Shown here in pieces: positions 17,325 through 28,084 of a DNA stretch of 64,000 nt. The stretch comes from Cupriavidus sp. D384 (GTDB taxonomy: Bacteria > Pseudomonadota > Gammaproteobacteria > Burkholderiales > Burkholderiaceae): the NCBI RefSeq assembly GCF_001652915.1, contig NZ_BBQI01000091.1, positions 35,881 to 99,880 of the forward strand, given 5' to 3'. Under the pieces are notes generated by a model, which saw only the letters and a list, made by a program, of their open reading frames with translations, was not told where the DNA came from and searched no databases. Position 1 is the first letter of the stretch. Each line of letters opens with the position of its first letter. Both the position numbers and the translations under genes were made by a program.

Positions 17325-19880
17325 TCAATTCACATCGCGCAGCGTGGCAAGCGCCGGCTGCCGCAGCACCTCGCGCAAGCCGAGCCAGCCGCCGGCAAAA
17401 GCGCACAGCATGCCAGAAACCACGCCGACCGGCACAATCCACGCATTGAAGCGATACGGGAAGTCGAACACGAACTGCGACAGTCCCCAGCCTACGGCAA
17501 TCGCGCCCAGGCTTGCCAGAAAGCCCGCCAGCCCCCCCACCACAAGGAATTCAGCGTACTGGGTCTGCCGCACCAGCGACGCCGGCGCGCCAAGCGCCTT
17601 GAGCAGGCCGGCATCGCGCTTGCGTTCGTCGCGCGCCCCGGACAGTGCGGCATAGAGCACTGTCACACCGGCCAGCAACGTGAAGACGAACAGGAATTCC
17701 ACCGCCGCGATCACCTGGTCCAGCACGTTCTGGATCTGGCGCAGGATCAGGTCGGTATTGACCACCGTGATGTTCGGGAAGGCGGCCGTCAGCCGGTTGC
17801 CCAGCGCCGCCTTGGCCGGCGGCAGGTAGAACGACGTGATAAACGTCTCGGGCAGGCCCTGCATCTTGGCAACCGGCAGGATCACGAAGAAGTTGACGCG
17901 CATCGAGCCCCATTCGAGCTTGCGCAACGATGTCACCGGCGCCTCGACGATCTGGCCCGCCACATCGAAACGCAGCGTATCGCCCAGCCGGATATGCAGC
18001 GTCCTGGCGATGCCCTCCTCCACCGACGCCCCGCCTTCCCAACGGCCAGCCACCACTTCGTTGCCGTCGGGCATCTTGTCCATGTACGACAGGTTGAATT
18101 CGCGCTCCACCAGGTTGCGCGCACGGCCGTCCGGGTAGCTGCTGGCCTGCACCGGCCGGTCGCCGATCTGGATCAGGCGCCCGCGCACCATCGGAAACAG
18201 CAGGTCATCGACCCCGCTCGTCGCCAGCATGGCGCGCAGCGGCTCGCGCTGGTCGGGCTGGATATTGATGATGAATCGGTTCGGCGCGTCGGCCGGCGTG
18301 GCATTGCGCCAGGAATCGATCAGGTCGTTACGGGTCATGCCCAGCAGCAGCAACGCCATCAGCCCCACCGCCAGCGCCACGGTCTGCAGCACGGTCACGC
18401 CGCGGCGCCGCTCCAGCACCGCCAGCGCAAAGCGCCACCCCACGCTGCCGCGGGCACGGCCGCGCATGGTGCGTGACAGCGCCATCAGCAGGCCCAGCGC
18501 CAGCAGCGCGAACACCACCCCGGCGCCAGCGAAGCCGCCTGCCGTGGTCAGGCCAAGCTTGAGGTCGCGCGCCGCCACCATCAGCAGCGCCACGAACGCG
18601 CCCAGGCCCAGCGCATAGGCCACCCAGGCGGAAATCGGCGGCACGCCCACGTCGCGCCGCAACACGCGCAGCGGCGCAATGCGCGTCAGCGCCAGCAGCG
18701 GCGGCAACGCAAACCCGGTCAGCAACACCAGCCCGGCTGCCACGCCAACCATGGCCGGCACCCACGAAGGATGGGGCAGCGACACCTGCAGCAGGCCTCC
18801 CAGCGACATCAGCAGGCCGTAGTGCGCCGCGTAGCCCAGCGCCACGCCCACGATGGCGCCGCCCAGGCCCAGCAACAGGAATTCGATACCGAACGCTGCC
18901 AGGATCTGGCCGCGCGACAGGCCCATGCACTTGTACACGGCGCAGGCATCGGTATGGCGCTGCATGTAGCGGCGCGCGGACATCGCAATGGCAACCGCCG
19001 CGATCATCGACGACAGCACCGCCACCAGCGACAGGAACCGCTCGGCGCGATCCAGCGTCGCGCGCATCTGGGGCTGCCCGGACTCCAGCGATTCCACGCG
19101 CGTATTGCGCAGATGACGCTGCTCGATCTCGGCAACGGCCCATTTGCGATAGGCCTCGCCGGCGGCATCGGGGCCCGCCACCAGCAGGCGATAGGTCACG
19201 CGGCTGCCCCAGCCGATCAGCTTCGTGGCTTCGAGGTCCGACATCGGCAGCAGCACGCGCGGGGCGAAGTTCATGAAGCCGGCGCCACGATCCAGTTCCT
19301 GCGTGATGATGCGGTCGATGCGGAACGTCTTGCTGCCAAGCTGCAGTCCGTCACCGACCCGCAGGTTCAGGGCGATCAGCAGTGCCTCGTCCACCCAAAC
19401 GGTACCGGGCGCCGGAATGCCTTCGGCGTTCGATTCCGGCCCGCCGGGTGTCTGCGTGACCTTGAGCCGGCCGCGCAACGGATAGCCGTCGGTCACGGCC
19501 TTCAGCGCGCCAAGCTGGCTGGGTGCCTCGCCCTGCGCCGGCGCGCCGTTGGCACGTGCCGTCGCCATGCTCGGAAAGGTAACGGTCTGGGCCACCTGCA
19601 GGCCGTCGCGCCTGGCACGGTCACTGAACGCGGCGTCGAACGGCTGATCGGAGATCAGCAGCACATCGGCGGCAATCATCTGCCGCGCGTCGCGCTCCAG
19701 CCCCAGGCGCATGCGGTCTGCCAGGAAGCCCACGCTGGTCAGCGCGGCCACGGCCAGCACCAGGGCGAACAGCAGCAGCGTCAGCTCGCCGGCCAGCCAG
19801 TCGCGGCGCGCCATGCGCAGGGCCTGGCGCCAGGGGGAAAACCTTGCTTGGGGAACCACGGAATCGGAGGCAGTCGACAT
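17325..19880 (-). CDS. FtsX-like ABC transporter permease (YbbP family)
   Basis: The 851-residue membrane protein has the YbbP layout: an N-terminal helix (LTLLLFALVLAVAALTSVGF), a large periplasmic domain, a first FtsX-type helical bundle (about residues 290-430), a central helix pair, a second periplasmic domain and a final FtsX bundle (about residues 730-840) with ALSGARDERKRDAGLLKALG. This is the 10-helix permease that in E. coli works with the ATPase YbbA next to the thioesterase TesA. No ATPase or tesA gene is adjacent here, so the partner must be encoded elsewhere. Its end lies six bases before the globin ATG. The transported molecule is not known for the family. Confidence 0.9.
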   Translation of the reverse strand: MSTASDSVVPQARFSPWRQALRMARRDWLAGELTLLLFALVLAVAALTSVGFLADRMRLGLERDARQMIAADVLLISDQPFDAAFSDRARRDGLQVAQTVTFPSMATARANGAPAQGEAPSQLGALKAVTDGYPLRGRLKVTQTPGGPESNAEGIPAPGTVWVDEALLIALNLRVGDGLQLGSKTFRIDRIITQELDRGAGFMNFAPRVLLPMSDLEATKLIGWGSRVTYRLLVAGPDAAGEAYRKWAVAEIEQRHLRNTRVESLESGQPQMRATLDRAERFLSLVAVLSSMIAAVAIAMSARRYMQRHTDACAVYKCMGLSRGQILAAFGIEFLLLGLGGAIVGVALGYAAHYGLLMSLGGLLQVSLPHPSWVPAMVGVAAGLVLLTGFALPPLLALTRIAPLRVLRRDVGVPPISAWVAYALGLGAFVALLMVAARDLKLGLTTAGGFAGAGVVFALLALGLLMALSRTMRGRARGSVGWRFALAVLERRRGVTVLQTVALAVGLMALLLLGMTRNDLIDSWRNATPADAPNRFIINIQPDQREPLRAMLATSGVDDLLFPMVRGRLIQIGDRPVQASSYPDGRARNLVEREFNLSYMDKMPDGNEVVAGRWEGGASVEEGIARTLHIRLGDTLRFDVAGQIVEAPVTSLRKLEWGSMRVNFFVILPVAKMQGLPETFITSFYLPPAKAALGNRLTAAFPNITVVNTDLILRQIQNVLDQVIAAVEFLFVFTLLAGVTVLYAALSGARDERKRDAGLLKALGAPASLVRQTQYAEFLVVGGLAGFLASLGAIAVGWGLSQFVFDFPYRFNAWIVPVGVVSGMLCAFAGGWLGLREVLRQPALATLRDVN

Positions 19881-19907
19881 GTTCGGCTGACAGTTGGAAA
19901 GAAGGAT

Positions 19908-20531
19908 TCAGGGACGATGCGGCGGCTGCTTTGCCGGCGGCGTGGATGCCTGCGCCTTGTCGCGCAGGCTGGCATGCAGGCGCCGTGCGCCGCGCCACAG
20001 CTTGGGCACCAGCCACGCGGCCAGCACCAGGAACAGCACCAGCAGGATCAGGAATACGACCGGCAGGAAGAACGCCAGCAGCAGCCCGCCGACCGTGCCG
20101 ATATCCTCGGTAAATGAGGCCACCCAGTTCGAAAAAGGTTCGGGCGACACATTGATCAGCGCCCGTGTACCAGCCTTGGCGGCATGGGCGGTGCCGGCCA
20201 GCGTGCCGCCAATCAGGCCGGCCGCCACGGTCCACTGCGGGTCCATGTGGCCGAACGCGGCCGCCGCCAGGATCGCCCCGGCCGGAATGCGGATAAAGGT
20301 CTGGATGCCGTCCCAGACGGTGTCGAACCCGGGCACCTTGTCGGCCACGAACTCCGCCACGGTCATCGCCGCGGCCACCCCGATCACCCACCAGGACGAC
20401 AGCACCTGCAGGCCCGACGGCAGGTCAAGCCAGCCCAGGCGGGCCAGCACGCCCGCCGTCAGCACGGCCAGGTACAGGCGCAGGCCACTGGCCCAGGACA
20501 TGCCCGCAGCCAGCGCAGCGGTTTCCAGCAT
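19908..20531 (-). CDS. DUF4126 family membrane protein
   Basis: The 207-residue protein has four to five hydrophobic segments and the DUF4126 features: ASGLRLYLAVLTAGVLARLG near the start, FVADKVPGFDTVWDGIQTFIR and GLIGGTLAGTAHAAKAGTRA. The tail is basic and Pro-rich. It is an inner membrane protein of unknown function. It lies 27 bases upstream of the FtsX-like permease on the same strand and is probably the first gene of that run. Confidence 0.85.
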   Translation of the reverse strand: MLETAALAAGMSWASGLRLYLAVLTAGVLARLGWLDLPSGLQVLSSWWVIGVAAAMTVAEFVADKVPGFDTVWDGIQTFIRIPAGAILAAAAFGHMDPQWTVAAGLIGGTLAGTAHAAKAGTRALINVSPEPFSNWVASFTEDIGTVGGLLLAFFLPVVFLILLVLFLVLAAWLVPKLWRGARRLHASLRDKAQASTPPAKQPPHRP

Positions 20532-20590
20532 GGAAGCTCCTCGCGACCGAGCGCGCGTTCAACTTCCGGTGAGTGTAACGCCAGCGGCGG

Positions 20591-21688
20591 TCAGGGGCCT
20601 TCCTTGCCGTCCGGGCCGTACCAGGGCAGCGCCTCCTGGGGTGTCAGGATGCCCGTGGGCTCGGCCGCCCGGTAGCCGGGCAGCTGCTCCAGCCGGCGCG
20701 CAAAACCGGGGTCGGACAGCAGCGACAGCAGCCCCTGCATCCACGGCGCGGTCTGGTCGTTCTTGCGGATCGCCAGGTAGTAGGCCTCGTGCGTGAGCGG
20801 CACGAACGTCAGCCCGCGTGCCTCGGCGTTCATGCGCAGGCCAAAGCCCACCTGGGCGCGCCCGGCGTGTACAGCTTCGGCCACCTTTTCGTTGCTGAAC
20901 TCGGTTTCCTCGTAGCCCGTGATCTGGTCGGGATACAGGCCATGCGTGGCCAGCAACTGGTCGAACAGCATGCGCGTGCCCGAACTGCGCTGGCGGTTCA
21001 CAAAGCGCGCGCCGGTACGCGGCAGGTCGCGCAGGTCGCGCAGTTCGCGGGCCAGGTCGGGTGCCACGATCAGCCCCTGCTCGCGCCAGGCCAGGCGCAC
21101 CAGCCGCACGGTGGCCGGGCGCAGCCACTTGCGCAGCGTCACGTGCGCCACCGAGCCGGCGGTCTGGATCGGCGACACATAGAAGCCGGCCAGTTCGGAC
21201 TGGCGCTCCTGCAGGCAGACCAGCGCCTCGACACTGCCGCAGAACACGGTATCCAGCTGCAGCGGCATGGGCTTTTCGCGCAGCGCCGCCGACAACGTTT
21301 CAACGGCCGGATCGTGGCTGCCGGAAAAATGCAGCACCGTTTGCGGCGCCGCCGCATCGTCGAGTTCGCTCAGGAATTCCGCCATGGCCCGCTGCATGGC
21401 CGGATCGATGGTTTCGCGCAGGCGCAGTTCGGCCCGCAGCAGGCGTTCGCCAAAGCGCGTCAGCGATGCCCCCCGGCCGCGCTCCATGTCGAGCATGGGC
21501 CGGCCCAGCATGTCTTCCCAGGTGCGCATCACGCCCCAGGCGTGACGATAGGACAACCCGATTTCCTGTGCCGCGCGGTGCAGCGACCCCGTTTCGCGCA
21601 CTGCCTTGAGCAGCTGGAACACCTTCCCGTTGGCACGCGGGTTGTCATCGGCGGCGATCACCGGAAACAGGTCGAAACGGAATGTCAT
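20591..21688 (-). CDS. ModE-like HTH regulator fused to a molybdate/tungstate-type substrate-binding domain
   Basis: I start at MTFRFDLFPVIAADDN, giving 365 residues. Residues ~15-110 form the LysR/ModE-type winged helix (VFQLLKAVRETGSLHRAAQE, SYRHAWGVMRTWEDMLG, GRGASLTRFGERLLRAE). From about residue 125 a periplasmic-binding-protein-like domain follows (HFSGSHDPAVETL, FVNRQRSSGTRMLFDQLL, AGRAQVGFGLRMNAEARGL), the PBP-like domain that senses molybdate or tungstate in COG1910/COG2005 regulators. It is transcribed away from xdhABC with one LysR gene between. Since xanthine dehydrogenase is a molybdoenzyme, metal sensing near it makes sense, but the ligand is inferred. Confidence 0.83.
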   Translation of the reverse strand: MTFRFDLFPVIAADDNPRANGKVFQLLKAVRETGSLHRAAQEIGLSYRHAWGVMRTWEDMLGRPMLDMERGRGASLTRFGERLLRAELRLRETIDPAMQRAMAEFLSELDDAAAPQTVLHFSGSHDPAVETLSAALREKPMPLQLDTVFCGSVEALVCLQERQSELAGFYVSPIQTAGSVAHVTLRKWLRPATVRLVRLAWREQGLIVAPDLARELRDLRDLPRTGARFVNRQRSSGTRMLFDQLLATHGLYPDQITGYEETEFSNEKVAEAVHAGRAQVGFGLRMNAEARGLTFVPLTHEAYYLAIRKNDQTAPWMQGLLSLLSDPGFARRLEQLPGYRAAEPTGILTPQEALPWYGPDGKEGP

Positions 21689-21866
21689 ATGTTCTGCCTT
21701 GCATAACTGCGCGACTATGTGGCTCGATGACAAGCGTTTGCCCCGGTTTCCACGACGATTCCGGGCATTCTCCACGGCAATCGTCGCGATGGCAATTATG
21801 ATACGTTCAGCATAAGTACAGACGCACGGCGCCAGCGCAAGTACAGCGCAAGGCACATCGGCCGGC

Positions 21867-22817
21867 TTAGCTGGCGGGTGCCGATTCCAGGCGGGGAAGC
21901 TGGGGCAGGTCGGAGGCCACCTCGGCAATCATGCGGCGCAGCCACATCACGTCCGGGGCGGCATGGCAGCGCTCGTGCCAGAGCTGGTAGAAGCGCATGC
22001 GCGGGAACTGCACCGGCGACGGCACCATGCGGATCGGCAGGTACTGCGCATAGTGGGCGGCAAACTGGCGGCCCGTGGTGAACACCATGTCGGTTTTCAT
22101 CAGCACATAGGGCACCAGGCCAAAGTACGGCAGCGTGACCTGGATATTGCGCTTGTAGCCCTGCTCTGCCAGCGCCTGGTCGATCATGCTGCGCTGCATC
22201 GACGCATACGGCGCGGGCGCCAGGTGCGGCATTTCCAGGTAGTGGCGCAGCGTCAGCCCGTGGCGCGCCAGCGGGTGCTGGGCGCCCAGCATGCAGACCA
22301 CCTCGTCGTCGAACAGCGGCGAGATGTGCAGGTGCTCGGGCGGCGACAGCCAGTTGCCCACCACGATGTCCAGATGGCCCTGCTCCAGCGCATCGAGGAA
22401 ATCCGTCGACTGCGTCATCGGATGCACGAACAGCTTGGCGCCGGGCGCCAGCCGGCGCACGCGCTCGACGATATTGGGCAGGAAGAACGCATCCAGGTAG
22501 TCGGGCGCGCCCAGATGGAACGTGCGCGTGGTGGTGGCAGGATCGAACTGCTGCGGCGGGCGGGCGATGCGATCCATCGCCGCCAGGCTCTGTTCGGCCA
22601 GCAGCAGCAGTTCGCGGCCGCGCTCGGTTGGCACCATGCCGCTCTTGCCGCGCACCAGGATGGCGTCACCGGTGATTTCGCGCAGCCGCTTGAGCGTGTT
22701 GCTGATGGCCGGCTGCGACTGGCCCAGGCGGACGGCGGTGCGGGTCACGCTCTGCTCGGTGAGCAGGGTGTGCAGTACCCGCAGCAAATAAGTATCGAGA
22801 TGGTCGCGTCCGTGCAT
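21867..22817 (-). CDS. LysR family regulator, divergent from xdhA
   Basis: I start at MHGRDHLDTYLLRVLHTLL, giving 316 residues, the normal LysR length; the upstream extension overlaps the control region. The HTH spans about residues 8-66 (RTAVRLGQSQPAISNTLKRL). The effector domain matches the NodD/NahR-like group (HLGAPDYLDAFFLPNIVERV, QGHLDIVVGNW). The gene is divergent from xdhA with 277 bp between, the standard LysR layout, so it probably controls xanthine dehydrogenase and itself. A purine or downstream metabolite is the likely effector, which is inference. Confidence 0.9.
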   Translation of the reverse strand: MHGRDHLDTYLLRVLHTLLTEQSVTRTAVRLGQSQPAISNTLKRLREITGDAILVRGKSGMVPTERGRELLLLAEQSLAAMDRIARPPQQFDPATTTRTFHLGAPDYLDAFFLPNIVERVRRLAPGAKLFVHPMTQSTDFLDALEQGHLDIVVGNWLSPPEHLHISPLFDDEVVCMLGAQHPLARHGLTLRHYLEMPHLAPAPYASMQRSMIDQALAEQGYKRNIQVTLPYFGLVPYVLMKTDMVFTTGRQFAAHYAQYLPIRMVPSPVQFPRMRFYQLWHERCHAAPDVMWLRRMIAEVASDLPQLPRLESAPAS

Positions 22818-22909
22818 GGCAGATGCCACCGTGCTCTTTTGGCAGGCGCGGGTGGCGTGGGGGAAGGGAACGGCGCATAGTGTAAGACAGCCACCCCGGA
22901 TGCGGTCAA

Positions 22910-22950
22910 ATCCGGCCTCTCGTCCGGATGCACTACGGGTAGACCCGTAG
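22910..22950. promoter_or_regulatory. Palindromic operator candidates between the LysR gene and xdhA
   Basis: A perfect 18-bp palindrome, CTACGGGTAGACCCGTAG (22933-22950), lies 18 bases past a second inverted repeat, ATCCGG-N8-CCGGAT (22910-22929). Both sit in the divergent promoter region and could bind the LysR or ModE-like regulator. The 18-bp element lies about 115 bp before the candidate xdhA start site. Confidence 0.5.
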
Positions 22951-23029
22951 ATCGGCGCCAGGCCGCTCCGGGGCAGCGATTGCGGGGATGCGGCGCCCGC
23001 CGGCACGCGCCTTGATGGGGCATATCACA

Positions 23030-23045
23030 TGGGCCAAATATTGCA
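23030..23045 (+). promoter_or_regulatory. Possible sigma-54 promoter of xdhABC
   Basis: TGGGCC-AAATA-TTGCA has the GG and GC dinucleotides exactly ten bases apart, as sigma-54 promoters require. The -12 element is consensus; the -24 element deviates (TGGGCC for TGGCAC). The start site would fall near 23056, about 39 bases before the xdhA ATG. Confidence 0.4.
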
Positions 23046-23094
23046 GGAAAAGACCCGGTGCTATGTTTCCGCCATCCCCGAAAGAGAGAAGACC

Positions 23095-24609
<1,515 letters not shown>

Positions 24610-24620
24610 GGAGAGCCCGC

Positions 24621-26999
24621 ATGAACAAGCAAACCGAACCCTTCCTGCTCGACGCCAGCGTGGCCGCCGAATCCACCCCGGTGGTCGGCATCTCGCGCCC
24701 GCACGAATCGGCCCATCTGCATGTGGCCGGCACCGCCACCTATACCGACGACATTCCCGAGCTTGCCGGCACGCTGCATGCCGCGCTGGGCATGAGCACC
24801 AAGGCCCACGCACGGCTGAAGACGGTCAACCTGGACCGCGTGCGCAAGGCGCCCGGCGTGGTGGCCGTGCTGACCGTGGACGACATTCCCGGCGTCAACG
24901 ACTGCGGCCCGATCATCCACGACGACCCGATCCTGGCAAAGGACGTGGTGCAGTTCATCGGCCAGCCAATCTTTGTGGTGGTGGCGTCGTCGCATGACGC
25001 CGCGCGCCGCGCCGCCCGCCTGGCCGACATCGACTACGAAGACCTGCCCCCGGTGCTGACACCCGAGGCCGCCCATGCGGCCGGCAGCTACGTGCTGCCG
25101 CCGATGCACCTGACGCGTGGCGAACCGGTCAAGCACCTCGATGGCGCCAGGCATCGCGACAGCGCGAAGATCCATCTCGGCGGCCAGGAACAGTTCTACC
25201 TGGAAGGCCAGATCGCCTACGCCGCGCCGCGCGAAAACGACGGCATGCACGTCTGGTGCTCGACGCAACACCCGACCGAGATGCAGCACGCCGTGGCCCA
25301 CATGCTGGGCTGGCACGCGCACCAGGTGCTGGTGGAATGCCGGCGCATGGGCGGCGGCTTCGGCGGCAAGGAATCGCAGTCGGCCATGTTCGCTTGCTGC
25401 GCGTCGCTGGCGGCCTGGAAGCTGCTGTGCCCGGTCAAGCTGCGTCCGGATCGCGACGACGACATGATGATCACCGGCAAGCGCCACGACTTCACGTTCG
25501 ACTTCGACGTGGGCCACGACGACGCCGGCCGCATCGAGGGCGTGCGCGTGGAGATGGTGTCGCGCGCCGGCTTCTCGGCCGACCTGTCGGGCCCGGTGAT
25601 GACCCGTGCCATCTGCCACTTCGACAACGCCTACTGGCTGCCGAACGTGCAGATCGACGGCTACTGCGGCAAGACCAACACGCAGAGCAATACCGCCTTC
25701 CGCGGCTTCGGCGGCCCGCAGGGCGCGTTTGCCATCGAGTACATCCTCGACAACGTGGCGCGCAACGTGGGCAAGGACTCGCTGGAAGTGCGCCGTGCCA
25801 ACTTCTACGGCAAGGGCGAGCGCAACGTCACGCCGTACGGCCAGACCGTGGAAGACAACGTCATCCACGAACTGATCGACGAACTGGTGGCAACGTCCGA
25901 ATACCAGGCCCGCCGCGCCGCCACGCGCGAATTCAACGCCAAGAGCCCGGTCCTGAAGAAGGGCATCGCCATTACGCCGGTCAAGTTCGGCATCTCGTTC
26001 AACGTGGCGCACTACAACCAGGCCGGCGCGCTGGTGCACGTCTACAACGACGGCTCGGTGCTGGTGAACCACGGTGGCACCGAAATGGGCCAGGGCCTGA
26101 ACACCAAGGTGGCAATGGTGGTGGCACACGAGCTTGGCATCCGCATGGAACGCGTGCGCGTGACCGCCACCGATACCAGCAAGGTTGCCAATACGTCGGC
26201 CACGGCGGCATCGACCGGCGCCGACCTGAACGGCAAGGCCGCGCAGGACGCCGCGCGCCAGATCCGCGAACGCCTGGCAGCCTTCGCCGCCCGCAAGGCC
26301 GGCGTGGCGCCCGATGCCGTGCGTTTCAACGACGACCTGGTGATCGCCGGCGAACTGCGCCTGTCGTTTGGCGACCTGGCCCGCGAAGCCTACGTGGCTC
26401 GCGTGCAGCTCTGGTCGGACGGCTTCTACACCACGCCCAAGCTGTACTGGGACCAGAAGGCGCTGCATGGCCGCCCGTTCTACTACTACGCCTACGGGGC
26501 TGCGTGCTCCGAGGTGATCGTCGATACGCTGACCGGCGAATGGAAGCTGCTGCGCGCCGATGCGCTGCACGATGCCGGCAAGTCGCTGAACCCGGCCATC
26601 GACATCGGCCAGGTGGAAGGCGCGTTCATCCAGGGCATGGGCTGGCTGACCACCGAGGAACTGTGGTGGAACCAGAACGGCAAGCTGATGACGCACGCCC
26701 CGTCGACGTACAAGATCCCGACGATCAACGACTGCCCGGAAGACTTCAACGTGCGGCTGTTCCAGAACAGCAACGTCGAGGACAGCATCCACCGGTCCAA
26801 GGCCGTGGGAGAGCCGCCGCTGCTGCTGCCGTTCTCGGTGTTCTTCGCCATCCGCGATGCCATTGCGGCCGTGGGTGACTACCGGGTCAATCCGCCGCTG
26901 CGCGCGCCCGCCACCAGCGAAGCGATCCTCGATGCCGTGGAAGCCGTGCAGGCCGTGATGGCTGCGCAGGCCGCCGGGACCGAAGCCGTACCCGCCTGA
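24621..26999 (+). CDS. xdhB: Xanthine dehydrogenase molybdenum subunit XdhB
   Basis: XdhB holds the molybdopterin cofactor and oxidises hypoxanthine to xanthine and xanthine to urate. The 792-residue protein carries the cofactor motifs GGGFGGKESQ, FRGFGGPQGAF and GTEMGQGLNTK. The active-site glutamate lies in KAVGEPPLLLPFSVF near the C terminus. Length and order fit the bacterial XdhB type. GAGGAGA precedes the ATG. It works as an (AB)2 complex with XdhA in the cytoplasm, with the cofactor delivered by XdhC encoded next. Confidence 0.97.
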   Translation: MNKQTEPFLLDASVAAESTPVVGISRPHESAHLHVAGTATYTDDIPELAGTLHAALGMSTKAHARLKTVNLDRVRKAPGVVAVLTVDDIPGVNDCGPIIHDDPILAKDVVQFIGQPIFVVVASSHDAARRAARLADIDYEDLPPVLTPEAAHAAGSYVLPPMHLTRGEPVKHLDGARHRDSAKIHLGGQEQFYLEGQIAYAAPRENDGMHVWCSTQHPTEMQHAVAHMLGWHAHQVLVECRRMGGGFGGKESQSAMFACCASLAAWKLLCPVKLRPDRDDDMMITGKRHDFTFDFDVGHDDAGRIEGVRVEMVSRAGFSADLSGPVMTRAICHFDNAYWLPNVQIDGYCGKTNTQSNTAFRGFGGPQGAFAIEYILDNVARNVGKDSLEVRRANFYGKGERNVTPYGQTVEDNVIHELIDELVATSEYQARRAATREFNAKSPVLKKGIAITPVKFGISFNVAHYNQAGALVHVYNDGSVLVNHGGTEMGQGLNTKVAMVVAHELGIRMERVRVTATDTSKVANTSATAASTGADLNGKAAQDAARQIRERLAAFAARKAGVAPDAVRFNDDLVIAGELRLSFGDLAREAYVARVQLWSDGFYTTPKLYWDQKALHGRPFYYYAYGAACSEVIVDTLTGEWKLLRADALHDAGKSLNPAIDIGQVEGAFIQGMGWLTTEELWWNQNGKLMTHAPSTYKIPTINDCPEDFNVRLFQNSNVEDSIHRSKAVGEPPLLLPFSVFFAIRDAIAAVGDYRVNPPLRAPATSEAILDAVEAVQAVMAAQAAGTEAVPA

Positions 27000-27035
27000 C
27001 GCCAGTCAGGCCAGACAGTCAGCCAGAGAGACACC

Positions 27036-28040
27036 ATGCAGGACGCCCCGCTCAAACCGTTCCGCTTCGCCGATGCCTCCCGCTGGGTGCGCGCCGGCGT
27101 GCCCGTGGCGATGGTCACCATCGTCGACGTCAAGGGCTCCGCGCCGCGCGAGCCGGGCATCCGCATGCTGGTCACGGCCAGCGACCTGGTTGGCACCATC
27201 GGCGGCGGCCATCTGGAATGGCGCGGCATGGATATCGCGCGGGCGATGCTGGCCAACCGCCATGTGCGCGGCAATCCCCTTCGCCGCATCGAGCGCATTC
27301 CGCTGGGCCCGGCGCTGGGCCAGTGCTGTGGCGGCGTGGTGAAGCTGGCATTCGAGGTGCTGGGCGAAGCCGACCTGGCCTGGCTCGACGCCGTCGAAGC
27401 GGCTTTCCGGGCCGGTCGCGCGCTGCAACGCACGGTGCCGCTGGCTGGTGCGATCACGGTGGACGCCAGCCGCGCGCTGCTGCCGACGGCAGTGCTGCAG
27501 GCCGACGACAGCTGGACCGACACGCTGGTGCCCGACGAAATGCACGTGGTGCTGTTCGGCGCCGGGCACGTGGGCCACGCGCTGGTCAAGGTGCTGTCGA
27601 CGCTGCCTTGCCGCGTGCATTGGGTGGACGAACGCGACACGCTGTTCCCGGGCGGCCTGCCCGACAACGTGGCGGCCGAAGCCACCGACACGCCCGAAGC
27701 CGTGGTCGACCAGGCGCCGCCCGGTTCGTACTTCATCGTCATGACGCACAGCCACGCGCTGGACCAGCAGCTCTGCGAGCGGATCTTCCGCCGCACCGAT
27801 TTTGCGTATTTCGGGCTGATCGGCTCGAAGACCAAGCGCGCCCGGTTCGAGCACCGCATGGTGGAGCATGGCGTGGACCCGGCGCGCCTGCCGGAGATGA
27901 CTTGCCCGATGGGCGTTGCGGGCATCACCGACAAGGCTCCGGCTATGATTGCGGTTGCCATCGTCGCCCAGCTTTTGCAGGTTCGCGAGCAGCGCATCGC
28001 CGCGCTGCGCGCCAACCGGCTGGAGACGGTGCTTCCGTAA
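27036..28040 (+). CDS. xdhC: Xanthine dehydrogenase accessory protein XdhC
   Basis: XdhC binds molybdenum cofactor and its sulfurated form and inserts it into XdhB; it is not part of the final enzyme. The 334-residue protein has the N-terminal XdhC/CoxI domain (GSAPREPGIRMLVT, IGGGHLEWRGMD) and the C-terminal Rossmann domain (LFGAGHVGHALVKVL, FGLIGSKTKRARFE, CPMGVAGITDKAPAMIAV). A conserved cysteine is in GQCCGG. It lies 36 bases after xdhB and 44 before the deaminase gene, so it is likely on the same transcript. Confidence 0.96.
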   Translation: MQDAPLKPFRFADASRWVRAGVPVAMVTIVDVKGSAPREPGIRMLVTASDLVGTIGGGHLEWRGMDIARAMLANRHVRGNPLRRIERIPLGPALGQCCGGVVKLAFEVLGEADLAWLDAVEAAFRAGRALQRTVPLAGAITVDASRALLPTAVLQADDSWTDTLVPDEMHVVLFGAGHVGHALVKVLSTLPCRVHWVDERDTLFPGGLPDNVAAEATDTPEAVVDQAPPGSYFIVMTHSHALDQQLCERIFRRTDFAYFGLIGSKTKRARFEHRMVEHGVDPARLPEMTCPMGVAGITDKAPAMIAVAIVAQLLQVREQRIAALRANRLETVLP

Positions 28041-28084
28041 CAGCACAGCCGCGATCCGGCTGTCAGTCATAGAAAAGAGGCCCC

